A stretch of 64,000 nucleotides of DNA from Streptomyces sp. C10-9-1 (GCF_024497955.1 NZ_JANHKP010000009.1:186001-250000), one strand, 5' to 3'; positions 15,163 to 24,700 are shown, counted from the first letter of the stretch. Notes: generated by a model from the letters alone, not told the origin. Made by a program: numbers and translations.

Positions 15163-16392
15163 CTACGCCCCGGGCCGCTTGGCGGGGAAGCCGTGGTTGC
15201 GGGCCGCTGCCACCACCGCGAGCACCGGCACCATCAGCACCAGCACGGCCCAGGGGAAGGCCTCGCTGCCGATCGTGTCCAGCAGCACGCCGCCGATGAC
15301 GCCGCCGCCCGCCATGGCGACGTTCCACAGGGTCACCAGCATCGCCTGTGCCGCGTCCGCCGCCTCACCGCCCGCGTCCCCGGCCGCGGTCTGGAGCAGC
15401 GTGGGAACGCCGCCCCAGCCCAGGCCCCACAGCGCGGACGCGAGGTACACCAGTGCCGTGTTGTCGGCGAGCACGCCGAGCAGCGCCGCGGCCACGGCGA
15501 CCAGCAGGGCGCTGGTGATCGTCAGGGAGCGCAGCCTGCGGTGGATCTGCGCCCCCACGATCCAGATGCTCAGCAGCGAGGCGCCGCCGAAGACGAGGAG
15601 CACCAGGTCGGTGTCCCCGCCCATCCCCAGGTCGTCGAGGAAGGTGGCGATGTACGCGTACAGGATCGTGTGCGCCAGGACGAACACGAGGACCACGAAC
15701 AGCACGGGCGTCACGCCCGGGACACGCAGCGCGTAGAGCATCCTCGGCCGCTCGCCGCGCTCCTGCCCGGGGAAGTCCGGTACCGCCACGAAGATCCACA
15801 GCAGCAGCAGCACCGTCAGCGCCGTCATCGTCAGGAACGCCGTGCGCCAGCCGAGCAGGCTGCCGAGGAACGTGCCGGCGGGCACACCCAGGGAGAGCGC
15901 CACCGGGATGCCCGCCATGGCGATGGCGATGGCCTTGCCCTGCAGGGGGACGGGTGCCAGACGCCGCGCGTATCCGACGAGGAGGGCCCAGGCCAGACCG
16001 GCCGCGACACCGGCGACGAACCGGGCCACCATCGTCAGGCTGTAGTCGGAGGACACCGCGGTGACGGTGTTGGCGACGGCGAAGCCCGCCATGGAGGTCA
16101 GCAGCAGCCGCTTGCGCGACCAGCCCGCCGTGGCCGCGCTCAGCGGGATCGCCGTCAGGACGGTGCCGATGGCGTAGATCGTGACCGTCTGGCCCGCCGC
16201 GGACTCGCTCACCCGCAGACCGTCGCTCATCGCGGGGAGCAGACCGGCGGGAAGGGTCTCGGTGAGGCTGGTGATGAAGACGGCGGTGGACAGCGCCAGG
16301 AGGGCGAAGAGCGGGAGCTTCTGCTGCTCCGCGTGCCCGTCCCGGGGGCGGGTGGCCGCCTCCGGGACGGCGGCGTCGGGTGAGGTGCTCAT
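15163..16392 (-). CDS. MFS transporter, DHA1-type efflux pump
   Basis: 409 residues from ATG 16392, with about 12 hydrophobic segments. The first helix pair carries TETLPAGLLPAMSDGL, a loop typical of DHA1 drug and sugar-efflux permeases of the AraJ/PbuE kind, and WSRKRLLL marks the cytoplasmic loop 2-3. It would use the proton gradient to export a small molecule. Its place among cluster regulators suggests export of, or self-protection from, the cluster product. The reading frame continues far upstream, but only this start gives a normal MFS N-terminus. Confidence 0.85.
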   Translation of the reverse strand: MSTSPDAAVPEAATRPRDGHAEQQKLPLFALLALSTAVFITSLTETLPAGLLPAMSDGLRVSESAAGQTVTIYAIGTVLTAIPLSAATAGWSRKRLLLTSMAGFAVANTVTAVSSDYSLTMVARFVAGVAAGLAWALLVGYARRLAPVPLQGKAIAIAMAGIPVALSLGVPAGTFLGSLLGWRTAFLTMTALTVLLLLWIFVAVPDFPGQERGERPRMLYALRVPGVTPVLFVVLVFVLAHTILYAYIATFLDDLGMGGDTDLVLLVFGGASLLSIWIVGAQIHRRLRSLTITSALLVAVAAALLGVLADNTALVYLASALWGLGWGGVPTLLQTAAGDAGGEAADAAQAMLVTLWNVAMAGGGVIGGVLLDTIGSEAFPWAVLVLMVPVLAVVAAARNHGFPAKRPGA

Positions 16393-16510
16393 AGGAGTGC
16401 TCCGGATCGTCGGGGGACGTGATGCGCGTGCTCGTACGGGTGCCGGGCCGGGCGGCGGCCCGGTGCCCGCGGCCGGGGGTCCGCGGTCCGGTGCCGGCGC
16501 CACCGGGCGG

Positions 16511-17047
16511 TCACGGCGGTTCCAGACCGCCGTCGACGGGGAGGCGGGCACCCGTCGTGAAGGTCGCCTCCTCCGCCAGGAACAGGGCGGCCCGGGCCAC
16601 CTCCTCGGCCGAGCCGAGGCGGCCGAGCGGGGGCAGCGGGGCGGAGCCGCCCGGCGGCGCCTCGATGCAGCCCGGTGCCACCGCGTTGACGCGGACACCG
16701 CGCGGCGCGAGCTCGGCGGCCAGTGCCCGCACCGCGGAGGAGGAGGGGGCGGCGGTCGTGAGCACGACCGCGCCGCCGTGTGCGAGGAGGGGCAGCAGCG
16801 AACGTGCCGCAGCGACCCCGTCGGCGAAGACGAAGTCCACGCCGCCGGCGACCGCGGAACCCGGCGCACCGGCTTCCACCACCCGCGCGGCCGAGCCCAG
16901 CTCGCCGCACGCGTGCGCCCGTTCCCGTGGCGTGGCGGCCGTCAGCACGACCTCCGCGCCTCCCTCGACCAGGCGCTTGGCGATCGCCAGGCCGATACCG
17001 GTGGCCTGGCCGGCGACCACGGCCCTCCTGCCCGCGTATCGGGTCAT
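16511..17047 (-). CDS. Short-chain dehydrogenase-like protein without the YxxxK site
   Basis: 178 residues from ATG 17047, shorter than the usual ~250. The cofactor loop [17 protein letters not shown] and the closing segments [15 protein letters not shown] and PVDGGL are those of classical SDRs. The catalytic stretch between them is cut short: after [16 protein letters not shown] there is no Tyr-x-x-x-Lys. It may be an inactive SDR kept as a binding protein or a decaying gene, although the frame is open and codon use is normal. It is divergent from the SARP gene and close to the MFS gene (118-bp gap). Confidence 0.75.
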   Translation of the reverse strand: MTRYAGRRAVVAGQATGIGLAIAKRLVEGGAEVVLTAATPRERAHACGELGSAARVVEAGAPGSAVAGGVDFVFADGVAAARSLLPLLAHGGAVVLTTAAPSSSAVRALAAELAPRGVRVNAVAPGCIEAPPGGSAPLPPLGRLGSAEEVARAALFLAEEATFTTGARLPVDGGLEPP

Positions 17048-17148
17048 GCCTGCCGCTCCTTCCCTGGCGTCCTCAGCCGCCGGAAACGGCACAGGCCGCC
17101 CGGCAGCCACGACTGTGCCGCCCGGCGCTCCGGAAAGTCTCAGGAGCC

Positions 17149-17181
17149 GCTCACGGCCCGCTGACGGCCCGCTGACGGCAG
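17149..17181. promoter_or_regulatory. Three 11-bp direct repeats, SARP-box-like
   Basis: GCTCACGGCCC, GCTGACGGCCC and GCTGACGGCAG follow one another with an 11-bp period. SARP regulators typically bind heptamer direct repeats spaced by 4 bp (11-bp period), so GCTGACG-GCCC is a fitting array. It lies 75-107 bp upstream of the SARP gene and between it and the divergent SDR-like gene, so it may be an autoregulatory or shared site. Confidence 0.55.
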
Positions 17182-17198
17182 GGGGCCGCCGGCCCCGA

Positions 17199-17218
17199 AC
17201 GGGCTCCGCGGAGCCCGT
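17199..17218. promoter_or_regulatory. 20-bp perfect palindrome upstream of the SARP gene
   Basis: ACGGGCTCCGCGGAGCCCGT is fully self-complementary. It ends 37 bp before the ATG of the SARP gene, downstream of the 11-bp repeats. It could be an operator or a hairpin in the leader. A TACCGT hexamer at 17243-17248 lies 7 nt before the ATG, hinting at a leaderless transcript, which would put the palindrome in the promoter. Confidence 0.4.
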
Positions 17219-17255
17219 CCCCCTGCCTGACGCGGCAGCATGTACCGTTGATCGC

Positions 17256-20200
17256 ATGCGGTTTGGAGTGCTCGGGTCACTCACGGTGTGGGACGACGAG
17301 GGGAAGCCGGTCCGGGTCCCCGAGGCGAAGGTCCGGGCGCTGCTCGCCGATCTGCTGGCGCACGACGGGGGACCCGTCTCCGTCGACCGCCTCATCGACG
17401 ACCTGTGGGGCGACGAGCCGCCCGGCAAACCGGCGGGCGCCCTGCAGACCAAGGTCTCCCAGCTTCGCCGGGTCCTCGGACGCGACCGTGTGGTACGGCA
17501 GGGCGCGGGCTACCGGCTCCGGCTGGACCGCGAGACGGACGAGGTGGACGCCGACCGCTTCCGCGCCCTTCTCGCCGATGCCCGCCCCGAGTCCGACCCC
17601 GCCGCCCGTGCGGCAGGACTCACCCGGGCGCTCGGCCTGTGGCGGGGGCCCGCGTACGCCGACTTCGCGGACGAGGCGTTCGCCCAGGGTCCCGCGCACC
17701 TCCTCACGGAGCAGCGGCTCTCCGCCGTGGAGGAGCAGGCCGAGGCCCGCCTGGCGGCGGGCGACCACGCGCTCCTCGCCGGAGAGCTGACCGACCTGGT
17801 GTGCCGCCACCCCCTCAGGGAGCGGCTGCGCGCCGTCCAGATGAGGGCGCTGTACCTCGCGGGGCGCCAGAGCGAGGCACTCGCCTCGTACGAGGACCTG
17901 CGCTCCCGCCTCGCCGAGGAGCTGGGAGTCGACCCCGGGCCCGGACTCGGCGCGCTGCACCGGGCCCTCCTCCGCCAGGACCCGGACCTCGGCCCCTCCC
18001 CCGGCGTCGCCGCCGCGGCCTCCCCCGGGACCCGGCCGGCCGACGCCGCGGGCCCCCCGGCCGACCGGGACCCGGCCGTGCCGCCCGGTACGGGGCCCGC
18101 CCCCGCCGGGGCGGCGCCCCCGGCCACGCCGGGGCCCGCGACGGGCCTCCACGCGAACCTGCCCGTCCCCCTCACCCCGCTCATCGGGCGCGAGGAGGCA
18201 CTGGCGCAGCTCTCACGGCTCCTGACCGAGGCACGCCTGGTCACCCTCACCGGCCCCGGCGGTGTCGGCAAGACGCGCCTCGCCGTGACCGCCGGCGCCG
18301 CCCGTGCGGCGGACGCGACGTCGGCCGACCTGTGCGACGGCATCTGGTGCGTGGAGTTCTCCGGCGTCCGCGCCGGTGCCACCGCCGCCGACCTCGCCCA
18401 GGTCGTCACCGCCGCGCTCGGCATCCAGGACGACGCTCCCTCCGCCCTGCCGGGCGCCGCCGGTGCGTGGGGCGGCTCCTCGCCCGCGCACCGCCTCGCC
18501 GCCGCCCTGCGCGACCGGCGGGTCATGCTCGTCCTGGACAACTGCGAGCACGTCGTCGACGCCGCCGCCGAACTGGCCGAGCTGCTGCTGCGCACGGCCC
18601 GGGGGCTGCGGGTCCTCGCGACCAGTCAGGAACCGCTCGGACTCGCGGGCGAGGTCGTGTTCATGGTCGAGCCCCTCGGCACCACCGACGCCGTGCGGCT
18701 GTTCACCGAGAGGGCCGTCGCCTCCGCCCCGGGGTTCCCGATGGACCTGGAGGGCTCCGACCCCTCCGACCGGGAGGCCGTCGCCGAGATATGCCGCCGC
18801 CTGGACGGCATCCCCCTCGCCCTCGAACTCGCCGCGACGCGGGTACGCGCCCTCGGTGTACGGGAGCTGGCCGCACGCCTCGGCGACCGCTTCCGGGTCC
18901 TGACCTCCCGGCACCGCGGCGTCCCCGCCCGCCAGCAGACCCTGCGGGCCGTGATCGACTGGAGCTGGGAGCTGCTCAGCGCACCCGAGCGCATCGTCCT
19001 TCGCCGCCTGGCCGTGCACCGCGACGGTTGCGACATGGACGCCGCCGAAGCGACGTGCGCGGGCGACGGCGTGGCCGCCGAGGAGGTGCTCGACCTGGTC
19101 ACACGGCTGGTCGACCGGTCCCTGGTGGTCGCCGTGGACGGCCCCGCCGGCCCCCGCTACCGGCTCCTCGAGTCCGTCGCCGCGTACGCCACGGAGCGCC
19201 TGCACGAGATGGAGGACCACGGCGCCGTACGCGACCGCCATCTGCGCCACTACCTCGCGCTCGCCGAGCGGGCGGGGCCGCGACTGCGCGGCGGAGACCA
19301 GCGGGCCTGGCTCGCCCGGCTGGACGCCGAGAGCGGCAACCTCAGGGCCGCGCTCGACGAGGGGATCCGCCGGGCCGCCGAAGGCCGGGCCGCCCAGGCG
19401 GTGCGGCTGGCCGCCGAGCTGTCCTGGTGGTGGCTGCTGCGCGGCCGCCTCACGGAGGCACGGCGCAGCCTGGCGGCCGTACTGGCGGCCACCGAGGACG
19501 CCGACCCGGAACTGGTCCTGCTCCACACGGCGTTCGCGCTCCTCACCGGCGACCGCGCCGAGGCGGACCCGGCCGCGGCGGCCCGCGCCGTGCCCGACCC
19601 CGTCCGCGGCGCCCGCGCCCTGTGGCTGTGCGCCTACGGCATGTTCAGCGCGGGAGAGGCCGATGCGGGCGACGCGCTGAACACCGACGCCCTGGCCCGC
19701 TTCGGCACGGCCGGCGAGCCGTGGGGCACCGCTGCCGCCCTGGGGCTGCGGGCGATGCTGGCACTCATGCGCGGGGACCTCGCCGGGACGGGCCGCGACG
19801 GCCTGCGGAGCGCCGCCCTCTTCCGCGAACTCGGCGACACCTGGGGTGAGTTGCAGACCGTCTCCGCGCTCGCCGCGCTCGCCGAGATCCGCGGCGACTA
19901 CGAGGGCGCCACCCGCCGGCAGCGCGCGGGGCTGCGCATGGCCCGGGAGCTGGGCCTGGAGGCCGAGGTGTCGGCGAGGCTGTCCGGGCTCGGCCGGCTC
20001 GCGCTGCTCGGACACGACTGGGACCGGGCCCGCGACCTGCACGAGCAGGCCCGCCGCATCGCCAGCGAGCAGGGCTACACCTACGGCGAGATCCACTCGG
20101 AGATGGGCCTCGCGCTCGGCGCGCGCCGGTCCGGGGACCTCGACGCGGCCGAGGCCCGTCTGCGGCGCATCCGCGAGGGCTACGCCGAGGTGTCCTCGAA

Positions 20201-20621
20201 AGCGGGCGACCACCTGCTCCTCGCCGAACTCGGCTTCATCGCCGAACTGCGGGGCGATGCGGACCTGTCCGTCCGCCATCACCTCGGCGGCCTGGACGTC
20301 GCGCGCTCCCTGGCGGAGCCGCGCGCGCTGGCGCTCTCCCTGGAGGGCCTCGCGGGAGCGGCGGCCCTCCACGGGCGCGAGGAGACAGCCCGCTGCGCGG
20401 GGCTGCTGCTGGGGGCGGCCGACGCGGCACGCCGGAGCGTGGGGGCGCCTCTCCCCCCGGCCGAGCGCGGCGACACCGACCGCATCGCCACGGCCGCGGA
20501 GGCGACCCTGGGCGGGCCCGCCTTCACCCGGGCGTTCGAGCGAGGGGCGGGGCTGTCCGCCGAGGCGGCACTGCGCCTGACCCGCACGGCACTCGGGCGC
20601 ACCGCGGACCGGGCGGGCTGA
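17256..20621 (+). CDS. AfsR/SARP-family regulator with STAND ATPase and TPR domains
   Basis: 1121 residues from ATG 17256. Residues 1-95 form an OmpR-like winged helix ([34 protein letters not shown]). A BTAD domain follows (about 100-245, [24 protein letters not shown]). After a Pro/Ala linker comes an NB-ARC-like ATPase with P-loop TGPGGVGKT (about 333), Walker B VMLVLDN (about 424) and [10 protein letters not shown], then TPR-like helices to the end. This is the AfsR plan: DNA binding gated by ATP. It probably activates the neighbouring cluster. The ORF stays open further upstream, but this start gives the standard SARP N-terminus. Confidence 0.9.
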   Translation: MRFGVLGSLTVWDDEGKPVRVPEAKVRALLADLLAHDGGPVSVDRLIDDLWGDEPPGKPAGALQTKVSQLRRVLGRDRVVRQGAGYRLRLDRETDEVDADRFRALLADARPESDPAARAAGLTRALGLWRGPAYADFADEAFAQGPAHLLTEQRLSAVEEQAEARLAAGDHALLAGELTDLVCRHPLRERLRAVQMRALYLAGRQSEALASYEDLRSRLAEELGVDPGPGLGALHRALLRQDPDLGPSPGVAAAASPGTRPADAAGPPADRDPAVPPGTGPAPAGAAPPATPGPATGLHANLPVPLTPLIGREEALAQLSRLLTEARLVTLTGPGGVGKTRLAVTAGAARAADATSADLCDGIWCVEFSGVRAGATAADLAQVVTAALGIQDDAPSALPGAAGAWGGSSPAHRLAAALRDRRVMLVLDNCEHVVDAAAELAELLLRTARGLRVLATSQEPLGLAGEVVFMVEPLGTTDAVRLFTERAVASAPGFPMDLEGSDPSDREAVAEICRRLDGIPLALELAATRVRALGVRELAARLGDRFRVLTSRHRGVPARQQTLRAVIDWSWELLSAPERIVLRRLAVHRDGCDMDAAEATCAGDGVAAEEVLDLVTRLVDRSLVVAVDGPAGPRYRLLESVAAYATERLHEMEDHGAVRDRHLRHYLALAERAGPRLRGGDQRAWLARLDAESGNLRAALDEGIRRAAEGRAAQAVRLAAELSWWWLLRGRLTEARRSLAAVLAATEDADPELVLLHTAFALLTGDRAEADPAAAARAVPDPVRGARALWLCAYGMFSAGEADAGDALNTDALARFGTAGEPWGTAAALGLRAMLALMRGDLAGTGRDGLRSAALFRELGDTWGELQTVSALAALAEIRGDYEGATRRQRAGLRMARELGLEAEVSARLSGLGRLALLGHDWDRARDLHEQARRIASEQGYTYGEIHSEMGLALGARRSGDLDAAEARLRRIREGYAEVSSKAGDHLLLAELGFIAELRGDADLSVRHHLGGLDVARSLAEPRALALSLEGLAGAAALHGREETARCAGLLLGAADAARRSVGAPLPPAERGDTDRIATAAEATLGGPAFTRAFERGAGLSAEAALRLTRTALGRTADRAG

Positions 20622-20668
20622 GGCGCCGCCCCGCTTCCACCGCCCCGACGACCACGGCCCGGGCCGCC

Positions 20669-21343
20669 TCAGGGGCGCCCCGGGGCGGACGGGCACAGTC
20701 TGAGGTCGCTCTCGGCCATGGGGATGACCGTCCGCACGATCGCGAGGGTGCGCTCCATCAGATCGGCACGGTCGCTGAGCACCCACGAGAGGTGCTGCGC
20801 ACCGAAGAAGGCGGACACCAGGACACCGGCGAGCGTCGCGGGGGGCACGAGGTCCCCCGGGCCCGCCTGCTCCCTGCTCGACAACCAGCCGGTGATCAGG
20901 TCGGTGTAGGCCTGGTAGGGGGCGGGGAGCTGGGCGCTGATCAGCTGGCGCTCCACCTGCAGCCGCGCCCCGGCCTGGAGCACGGTCTCCTCCCGGAAGG
21001 CCGACGCCGTCCGGATGAGGAGCTCGGCGACCGCGCTCACCGGCGGGAGCGCCAGCTCCTCCACGGACTCCGCGACCGCCGACAGGCGGCGGTGGAACAT
21101 GTCGACCACCGCGACCGCGAGGGCGTCCTTGTTCTCGTAGTGGAAGTAGACCGCGCCCTTGGTCATCCCCGAGGCCCGGGCCACGTCCAGGATGGTGACC
21201 GCGGGATAGCCCTTGGCCGCGAACGCCTGTGCCGCGGCCGCGAGCACGCGCTCGCGGGTGCGTACCGCCCGTTCCTGCTTCAGCTCCTTGGCAGGGGGCG
21301 GGGGAGGCGTCTCGAAGAATTCGCCGGCGCTGTCCGTCATCAT
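20669..21343 (-). CDS. TetR-family regulator, gamma-butyrolactone-receptor-like
   Basis: 224 residues from ATG 21343; ATG 21340 or 21355 are possible, but a GAAG box fits the 21340/21343 pair best. The start KQERAVRTRERVLAAAAQAF, then GMTKGAVYFHYENKDALA, is the helix-turn-helix of the ArpA/ScbR type. The ligand domain includes LSWVLSDRADLMERT. Such repressors release DNA on binding a butyrolactone-type signal or, in pseudo-receptors, an antibiotic. It converges with the SARP gene and carries a candidate operator 24 bp before its start, consistent with autoregulation. No butyrolactone synthase (AfsA-type) gene is in the window. Confidence 0.85.
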   Translation of the reverse strand: MMTDSAGEFFETPPPPPAKELKQERAVRTRERVLAAAAQAFAAKGYPAVTILDVARASGMTKGAVYFHYENKDALAVAVVDMFHRRLSAVAESVEELALPPVSAVAELLIRTASAFREETVLQAGARLQVERQLISAQLPAPYQAYTDLITGWLSSREQAGPGDLVPPATLAGVLVSAFFGAQHLSWVLSDRADLMERTLAIVRTVIPMAESDLRLCPSAPGRP

Positions 21344-21366
21344 CAACTTCTGCATCTTCTGTTGAA

Positions 21367-21386
21367 ACCTGCTCGAAGGTATATTC
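21367..21386 (-). promoter_or_regulatory. Candidate autoregulatory operator of the first TetR gene
   Basis: ACCTGCTCGAAGGTATATTC (plus-strand text) matches 16 of 20 bases with 14886-14905 upstream of the transposase-like gene. It lies 24 bp upstream of the ATG at 21343 and has ACCT/AGGT half-sites. A related core, CCGTCGAGAAGG, occurs in the other orientation at 21946-21957. Confidence 0.5.
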
Positions 21387-22235
21387 GGCTTCGGGGTGGA
21401 GTGCCGCGAGGAGCCGCCCCGCCCTCCGGGCGGAGAGGCCGTGTGCGGCGCACCTGGGTCCGCGACCGGCCCGTCCGTCGTCCCGCTGCGGCGGGAACAC
21501 GCCCCCCTCCTGCGGCAGACGGCGCCCACCCCGCCGGCCCACGGGCGGAGGCCGCCGTCACGCACGCCTGGGTGCTGTGGGGCGGCCGCCGCATCCCGGT
21601 GGGAGCCGGTGGCGGCGGGGCCACGGGGACCGGCTGCCAGGCGCAGCGAGCCGGAGGGGTCCGCGGTCCGCGGGGACCGGGCACGGAGGGGGAGCCTGCG
21701 CACAGGCCCCGCACGCGCCGATGAGTGCGGCCACCTGCCCCTGACGGTGCCGCCGCAGGACGCCCGGCGAGGAATCCCGCCGGCCCGTCACCGGGTCGCC
21801 CCGCGCTCCGGGCGAGGGCGCGCCCTCGCGGCCGCGGCCGTCGCCGACCGGGCTTCCGCGGAGCGGCAGTCGTGCCGCCCGCCCACGCAACCACACATGC
21901 CCCGCCTCCCCCGGTCTCGGGCATGGCCGGTGGCCCGATGACCTACCGTCGAGAAGGAACCGTACTGGAGGATGGCGAGAAACCGAAGGAACTGGCGTGA
22001 ATCCGCCCTGAGAGAGGGGGAGTCCAGCGCGAGCCCGCGCCCGCCCGGCCCACCGCGAGGGGGGCCGTGTCCGAAACCGCCGCCCGTACGGCTCGCCGCC
22101 CCCACCGGCACGGCGCACGGCACCGAGCGGCGCCCCGGCGCCCTGCGGAGGCCCGCGCAGCGGGGACCACGTGCCCACGGCGGGGGTGGGCCCGCGTTCC
22201 CGGCCCGCGGCTCGCCGGGCGGAAGCGGACGGGGG
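21387..22235. other. 849-bp spacer between the two TetR genes, no convincing gene
   Basis: All long frames here are GC-shadow frames with Arg/Pro/Gly-rich translations and none matches a family I know. One less GC-rich patch at about 21930-22000 contains the third copy of the putative operator core (CCGTCGAGAAGG, 21946-21957) and a possible 20-codon ORF starting MTYRREGTVL. This may be a promoter for a short transcript. Otherwise I see nothing. Confidence 0.4.
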
Positions 22236-22928
22236 CTACCGGCAGGGCTCCCCGGCACCCGGGTGCCGCCCGGCCTGCGGAGCGTACGAGGCGCGGCAGC
22301 ACGGGGTCTCCCGCGCGAGGGGCACCTCCGCGGACGGGGCGGCGGACGCCGCCAGGGCAGCCTGCGGCGAGAGCAACTGCCACAGCCGGCAGACCTGTTC
22401 CGCACCGTCCCGGGGCCCGCACGGCGGCACGGTGTAGTAGGCGCCGAAGACCGACGACAGGACCAGGGAGCTGATCAGCTCCGGAGAGTGCCCGGTGACC
22501 AGCTCCTCCCGCGCCTGGGAATCGCCGATGAGCCGGGTCAGCGTGGCCGACAGGTCCGTCACCACCTCCGGGAGCCCTCCCCGGGTGGCGGCCTCCTCCT
22601 GCACGAGGCGGAGGCCGGCGCGGAACCGTGCGTCCGTGTTCATCAGGCGGGCGAAGCCGACCGTGATGCGGCACAGGTTCGTCAGCGGGGGGTCGCCGTC
22701 GTCGACCTCCTGCAGCAACTCGCGCCAGACCCGGTCGAACACCGAGGTGAAGGTGGCCGCGAGGGCGTCCTTGGACGGGAAGTGGGCGTACAGCGCGCCC
22801 TTGGTCATCCCGACGGTCGCCGCTATGCGCTGGAGGTTCGCTCCGGCGTAGCCGTGCCGCGCGAACTCGTCGGCCGATGCGTCCAGGAACCGCTCATGAG
22901 TCCTCGCAGCTCTCTCTTGCTTCGGCAT
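22236..22928 (-). CDS. TetR-family regulator, second gamma-butyrolactone-receptor-like protein
   Basis: 230 residues from ATG 22928. The N-terminal KQERAARTHERFLDASADEF and VGMTKGALYAHFPSKDALA are receptor-type HTH features, similar to the first TetR protein. The ligand domain carries LRLVQEEAATRGG. The C-terminal ~35 residues after LLSPQAAL look extra and low-complexity. Receptor/pseudo-receptor pairs commonly share control of one antibiotic cluster, one sensing the hormone and one the product. Upstream is a perfect 7-bp inverted repeat that may be its operator. Confidence 0.85.
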   Translation of the reverse strand: MPKQERAARTHERFLDASADEFARHGYAGANLQRIAATVGMTKGALYAHFPSKDALAATFTSVFDRVWRELLQEVDDGDPPLTNLCRITVGFARLMNTDARFRAGLRLVQEEAATRGGLPEVVTDLSATLTRLIGDSQAREELVTGHSPELISSLVLSSVFGAYYTVPPCGPRDGAEQVCRLWQLLSPQAALAASAAPSAEVPLARETPCCRASYAPQAGRHPGAGEPCR

Positions 22929-22971
22929 GGCGTCCCTCCGTGGTTTCCCCGTGACAGAAAATAACAGTCCG

Positions 22972-22989
22972 TCGGGAATCTTTTCCCGA
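22972..22989. promoter_or_regulatory. Inverted repeat upstream of the second TetR gene
   Basis: TCGGGAA, a 4-base spacer TCTT, then TTCCCGA, perfect over 7 bp per arm. It is 44 bp upstream of the ATG, within an AT-rich stretch that also contains AGAAAATAAC. It is a candidate operator. Confidence 0.45.
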
Positions 22990-23125
22990 TGTCGGCCCGT
23001 TTGCAGACTCCCAGAGGCGGGGGCACCCACGGACCCGGCGCGACGAGGAACCGGCAACGGACAGGTCGGCGCGGACGCGTGGAGCGTGGCCCGAGGACCG
23101 GGCACTCGTGGTCCCCACCCTCGAC

Positions 23126-23173
23126 CGGCCCATCGGCCCATCGGCCCATCGGCCCACCGGCCCACCGGCCCAC
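23126..23173. repeat. 8-bp tandem repeat (six units)
   Basis: CGGCCCAT three times, then CGGCCCAC three times, without gaps. It lies in the 493-bp non-coding stretch 22929-23421 between the second TetR gene and the next gene. Nothing else was recognised in that stretch besides the inverted repeat at 22972. Confidence 0.9.
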
Positions 23174-23421
23174 CAGCTCCACCGCACCCGCCGGCAGCCG
23201 AAGCCCGATCACGCTCACCGGTTCCCGCGGATGCGGTGCGGCGGCGGACGAGAGGGTGTGCGACCGCACCGCCCCGGACGCACGTGGGCTTCGGCAGGTG
23301 GAAACCCCGTTCTCCGCACGCTCCCTGCGGCCGGACAGTCGCAGAAGCCGGCCCGCGCCATGACTGTTCCCGCACAACCAGCCGGGAGCGCGGCGAGAGC
23401 CGATCGCCCCCGGCACACCGC

Positions 23422-24144
23422 TCACATGACGGGGCGATGGGCGGACGCGTACTCATCCGCGATGCTGAAGACGCTGGCACAGCAGGGACATTCGGCGTGG
23501 CCGAAGAGATGGGCGATCCCGTCGGCGAGCACGGCTTCCCCATCACGGAGTGCAGTCTCATGCATCCGTCGACCGATGCCCGAAAGGCTTTCCGGGGACG
23601 CCGGCCTGAGTCCTCGGCGGTCCACGTCACCGAGGTGCCAGTCCCGGATCGCCGAGTAGCGCCCGTGATCGCCGATGGCGATCGTCACCTCCACAGCGCA
23701 GTGAGGGCAGGTGACCTGGTAGAAGTCATCCGAGAAGTCCCCCAGGACCGCACTCCAGTGGTACTGCTCCTCCGCCGCGAGCAAGGAGAGGAACGTCGTG
23801 AAGTAGTCGCCCGGCCGCGACCGCAGGTGCTGATCCAGCAGCTCACGGAACTCCGCGATCGCGTCGGCGCAGCCCGCCAGCAGATCGTCGCACCCGTGGC
23901 CCCCTGCCGCGCACCGCAGGATCGCACCGGCCAGCCCGCGCGCCCGCGCGCTCCGCGACGCGAGACGCACCAGACGCGGCAGTGCGGCGAAGCTGGCGGG
24001 GAACACCACGTCGCGCTCAAGGACCAGCCGGTAGCCCAGCTCGTCCCATGCCCCTGCGTCGTCCTCGCGCTCGACGCGCGCCAAGAGCTCGGGGACGCGA
24101 TCGACGTCCCCGTGGCAGTCGTACATCCGCGCCCAGTTCACCAC
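23422..24144 (-). CDS. Hypothetical protein with two CxxC motifs
   Basis: 240 residues with a good ATG start (MVNWARMYDCHGD). The N-terminal half is helical with Leu/Ala repeats (PELLARVER, ALPRLVRLA), suggesting HEAT-like packing. The C-terminal half has CPHCAVEV and HAECPCCAS, two cysteine pairs about 85 residues apart that could bind zinc. I do not recognise the family. It is the first gene of a run of small, less GC-rich genes resembling toxin-immunity or defence accessory genes, so an immunity role is possible but unproven. Confidence 0.6.
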   Translation of the reverse strand: MVNWARMYDCHGDVDRVPELLARVEREDDAGAWDELGYRLVLERDVVFPASFAALPRLVRLASRSARARGLAGAILRCAAGGHGCDDLLAGCADAIAEFRELLDQHLRSRPGDYFTTFLSLLAAEEQYHWSAVLGDFSDDFYQVTCPHCAVEVTIAIGDHGRYSAIRDWHLGDVDRRGLRPASPESLSGIGRRMHETALRDGEAVLADGIAHLFGHAECPCCASVFSIADEYASAHRPVM

Positions 24145-24551
24145 CTGAGCATTTAACCGCCCCCGAGCCGCCGGGGACGACTCCGCGCCTTCCCATGCGC
24201 ACCGGCCGTCGGGAGCCGAGCGGCGAAGGTCTTCGATCCCACCGAGAACACGCCGCTCCTCGGCATGGGGAGCGGGCGTAGGGAAGAGCGCGCCCCGACC
24301 ATGGCCTGACGCAAACAGTGCGTCAATGCGTCAAAACCTCCGCCGACGGCTCGACGCCGGGCCTTCGAGGAAACGGCGTCGAGACGACCGCAGCACGGCC
24401 GCAGCGTCCCTGCGCACCGCGATACATGCGAACGTCGAGGAGCCCGAACGAACATGTGCCATCGACCACGACCCCGGTGTTGCGACTGGCCGGTCGAGTC
24501 CGGTTCGCCGCCGCGGTCCGCATGCACGACGCAGCCGGGTCAGGTCGAACC
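24145..24551. other. Non-coding stretch with an inverted repeat
   Basis: No supported gene. At 24307-24325 there is a perfect 7-bp inverted repeat, TGACGCA-AACAG-TGCGTCA, followed at once by another TGCGTCA half (24327-24333 reads ATGCGTCA). The base composition is lower in GC than the core genome, in line with an acquired segment. Confidence 0.4.
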
Positions 24552-24700
24552 GTTCTGCGGACCGTTGCGGACAGCGGAACGGCCTCACCGACGTTCCCGC
24601 AGGTCAGGCCCTCTCCGGCAGTGCGGTCACACGGTGAAGCGGAATGCCCGAGCCCCGACCCTGACCTGCGGCGGAGCCACGCACAACGCCCTGACCAGCG
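24552..24700. repeat. Diverged ~150-bp repeat, copy A
   Basis: Starts GTTCTGCGGACCGTTGCGGA and later has GCAGGTCAGGCC, GTGAAGCGGAATG and CTGACCTGCGGCGGAG in the same order as copy B at 25344-25492 (offset 792 bp). The two copies bracket the RelB/RelE pair. Identity is clear by eye but not perfect. Confidence 0.65.

Noticed and set aside
21356..21924. Minus-strand frame upstream of the first TetR gene
   Set aside because: Composition is that of a shadow frame, and it would run through the proposed operator.
23126..23173. Short CRISPR-like array
   Set aside because: Units of 8 bp follow without spacers, so it is a simple tandem repeat.
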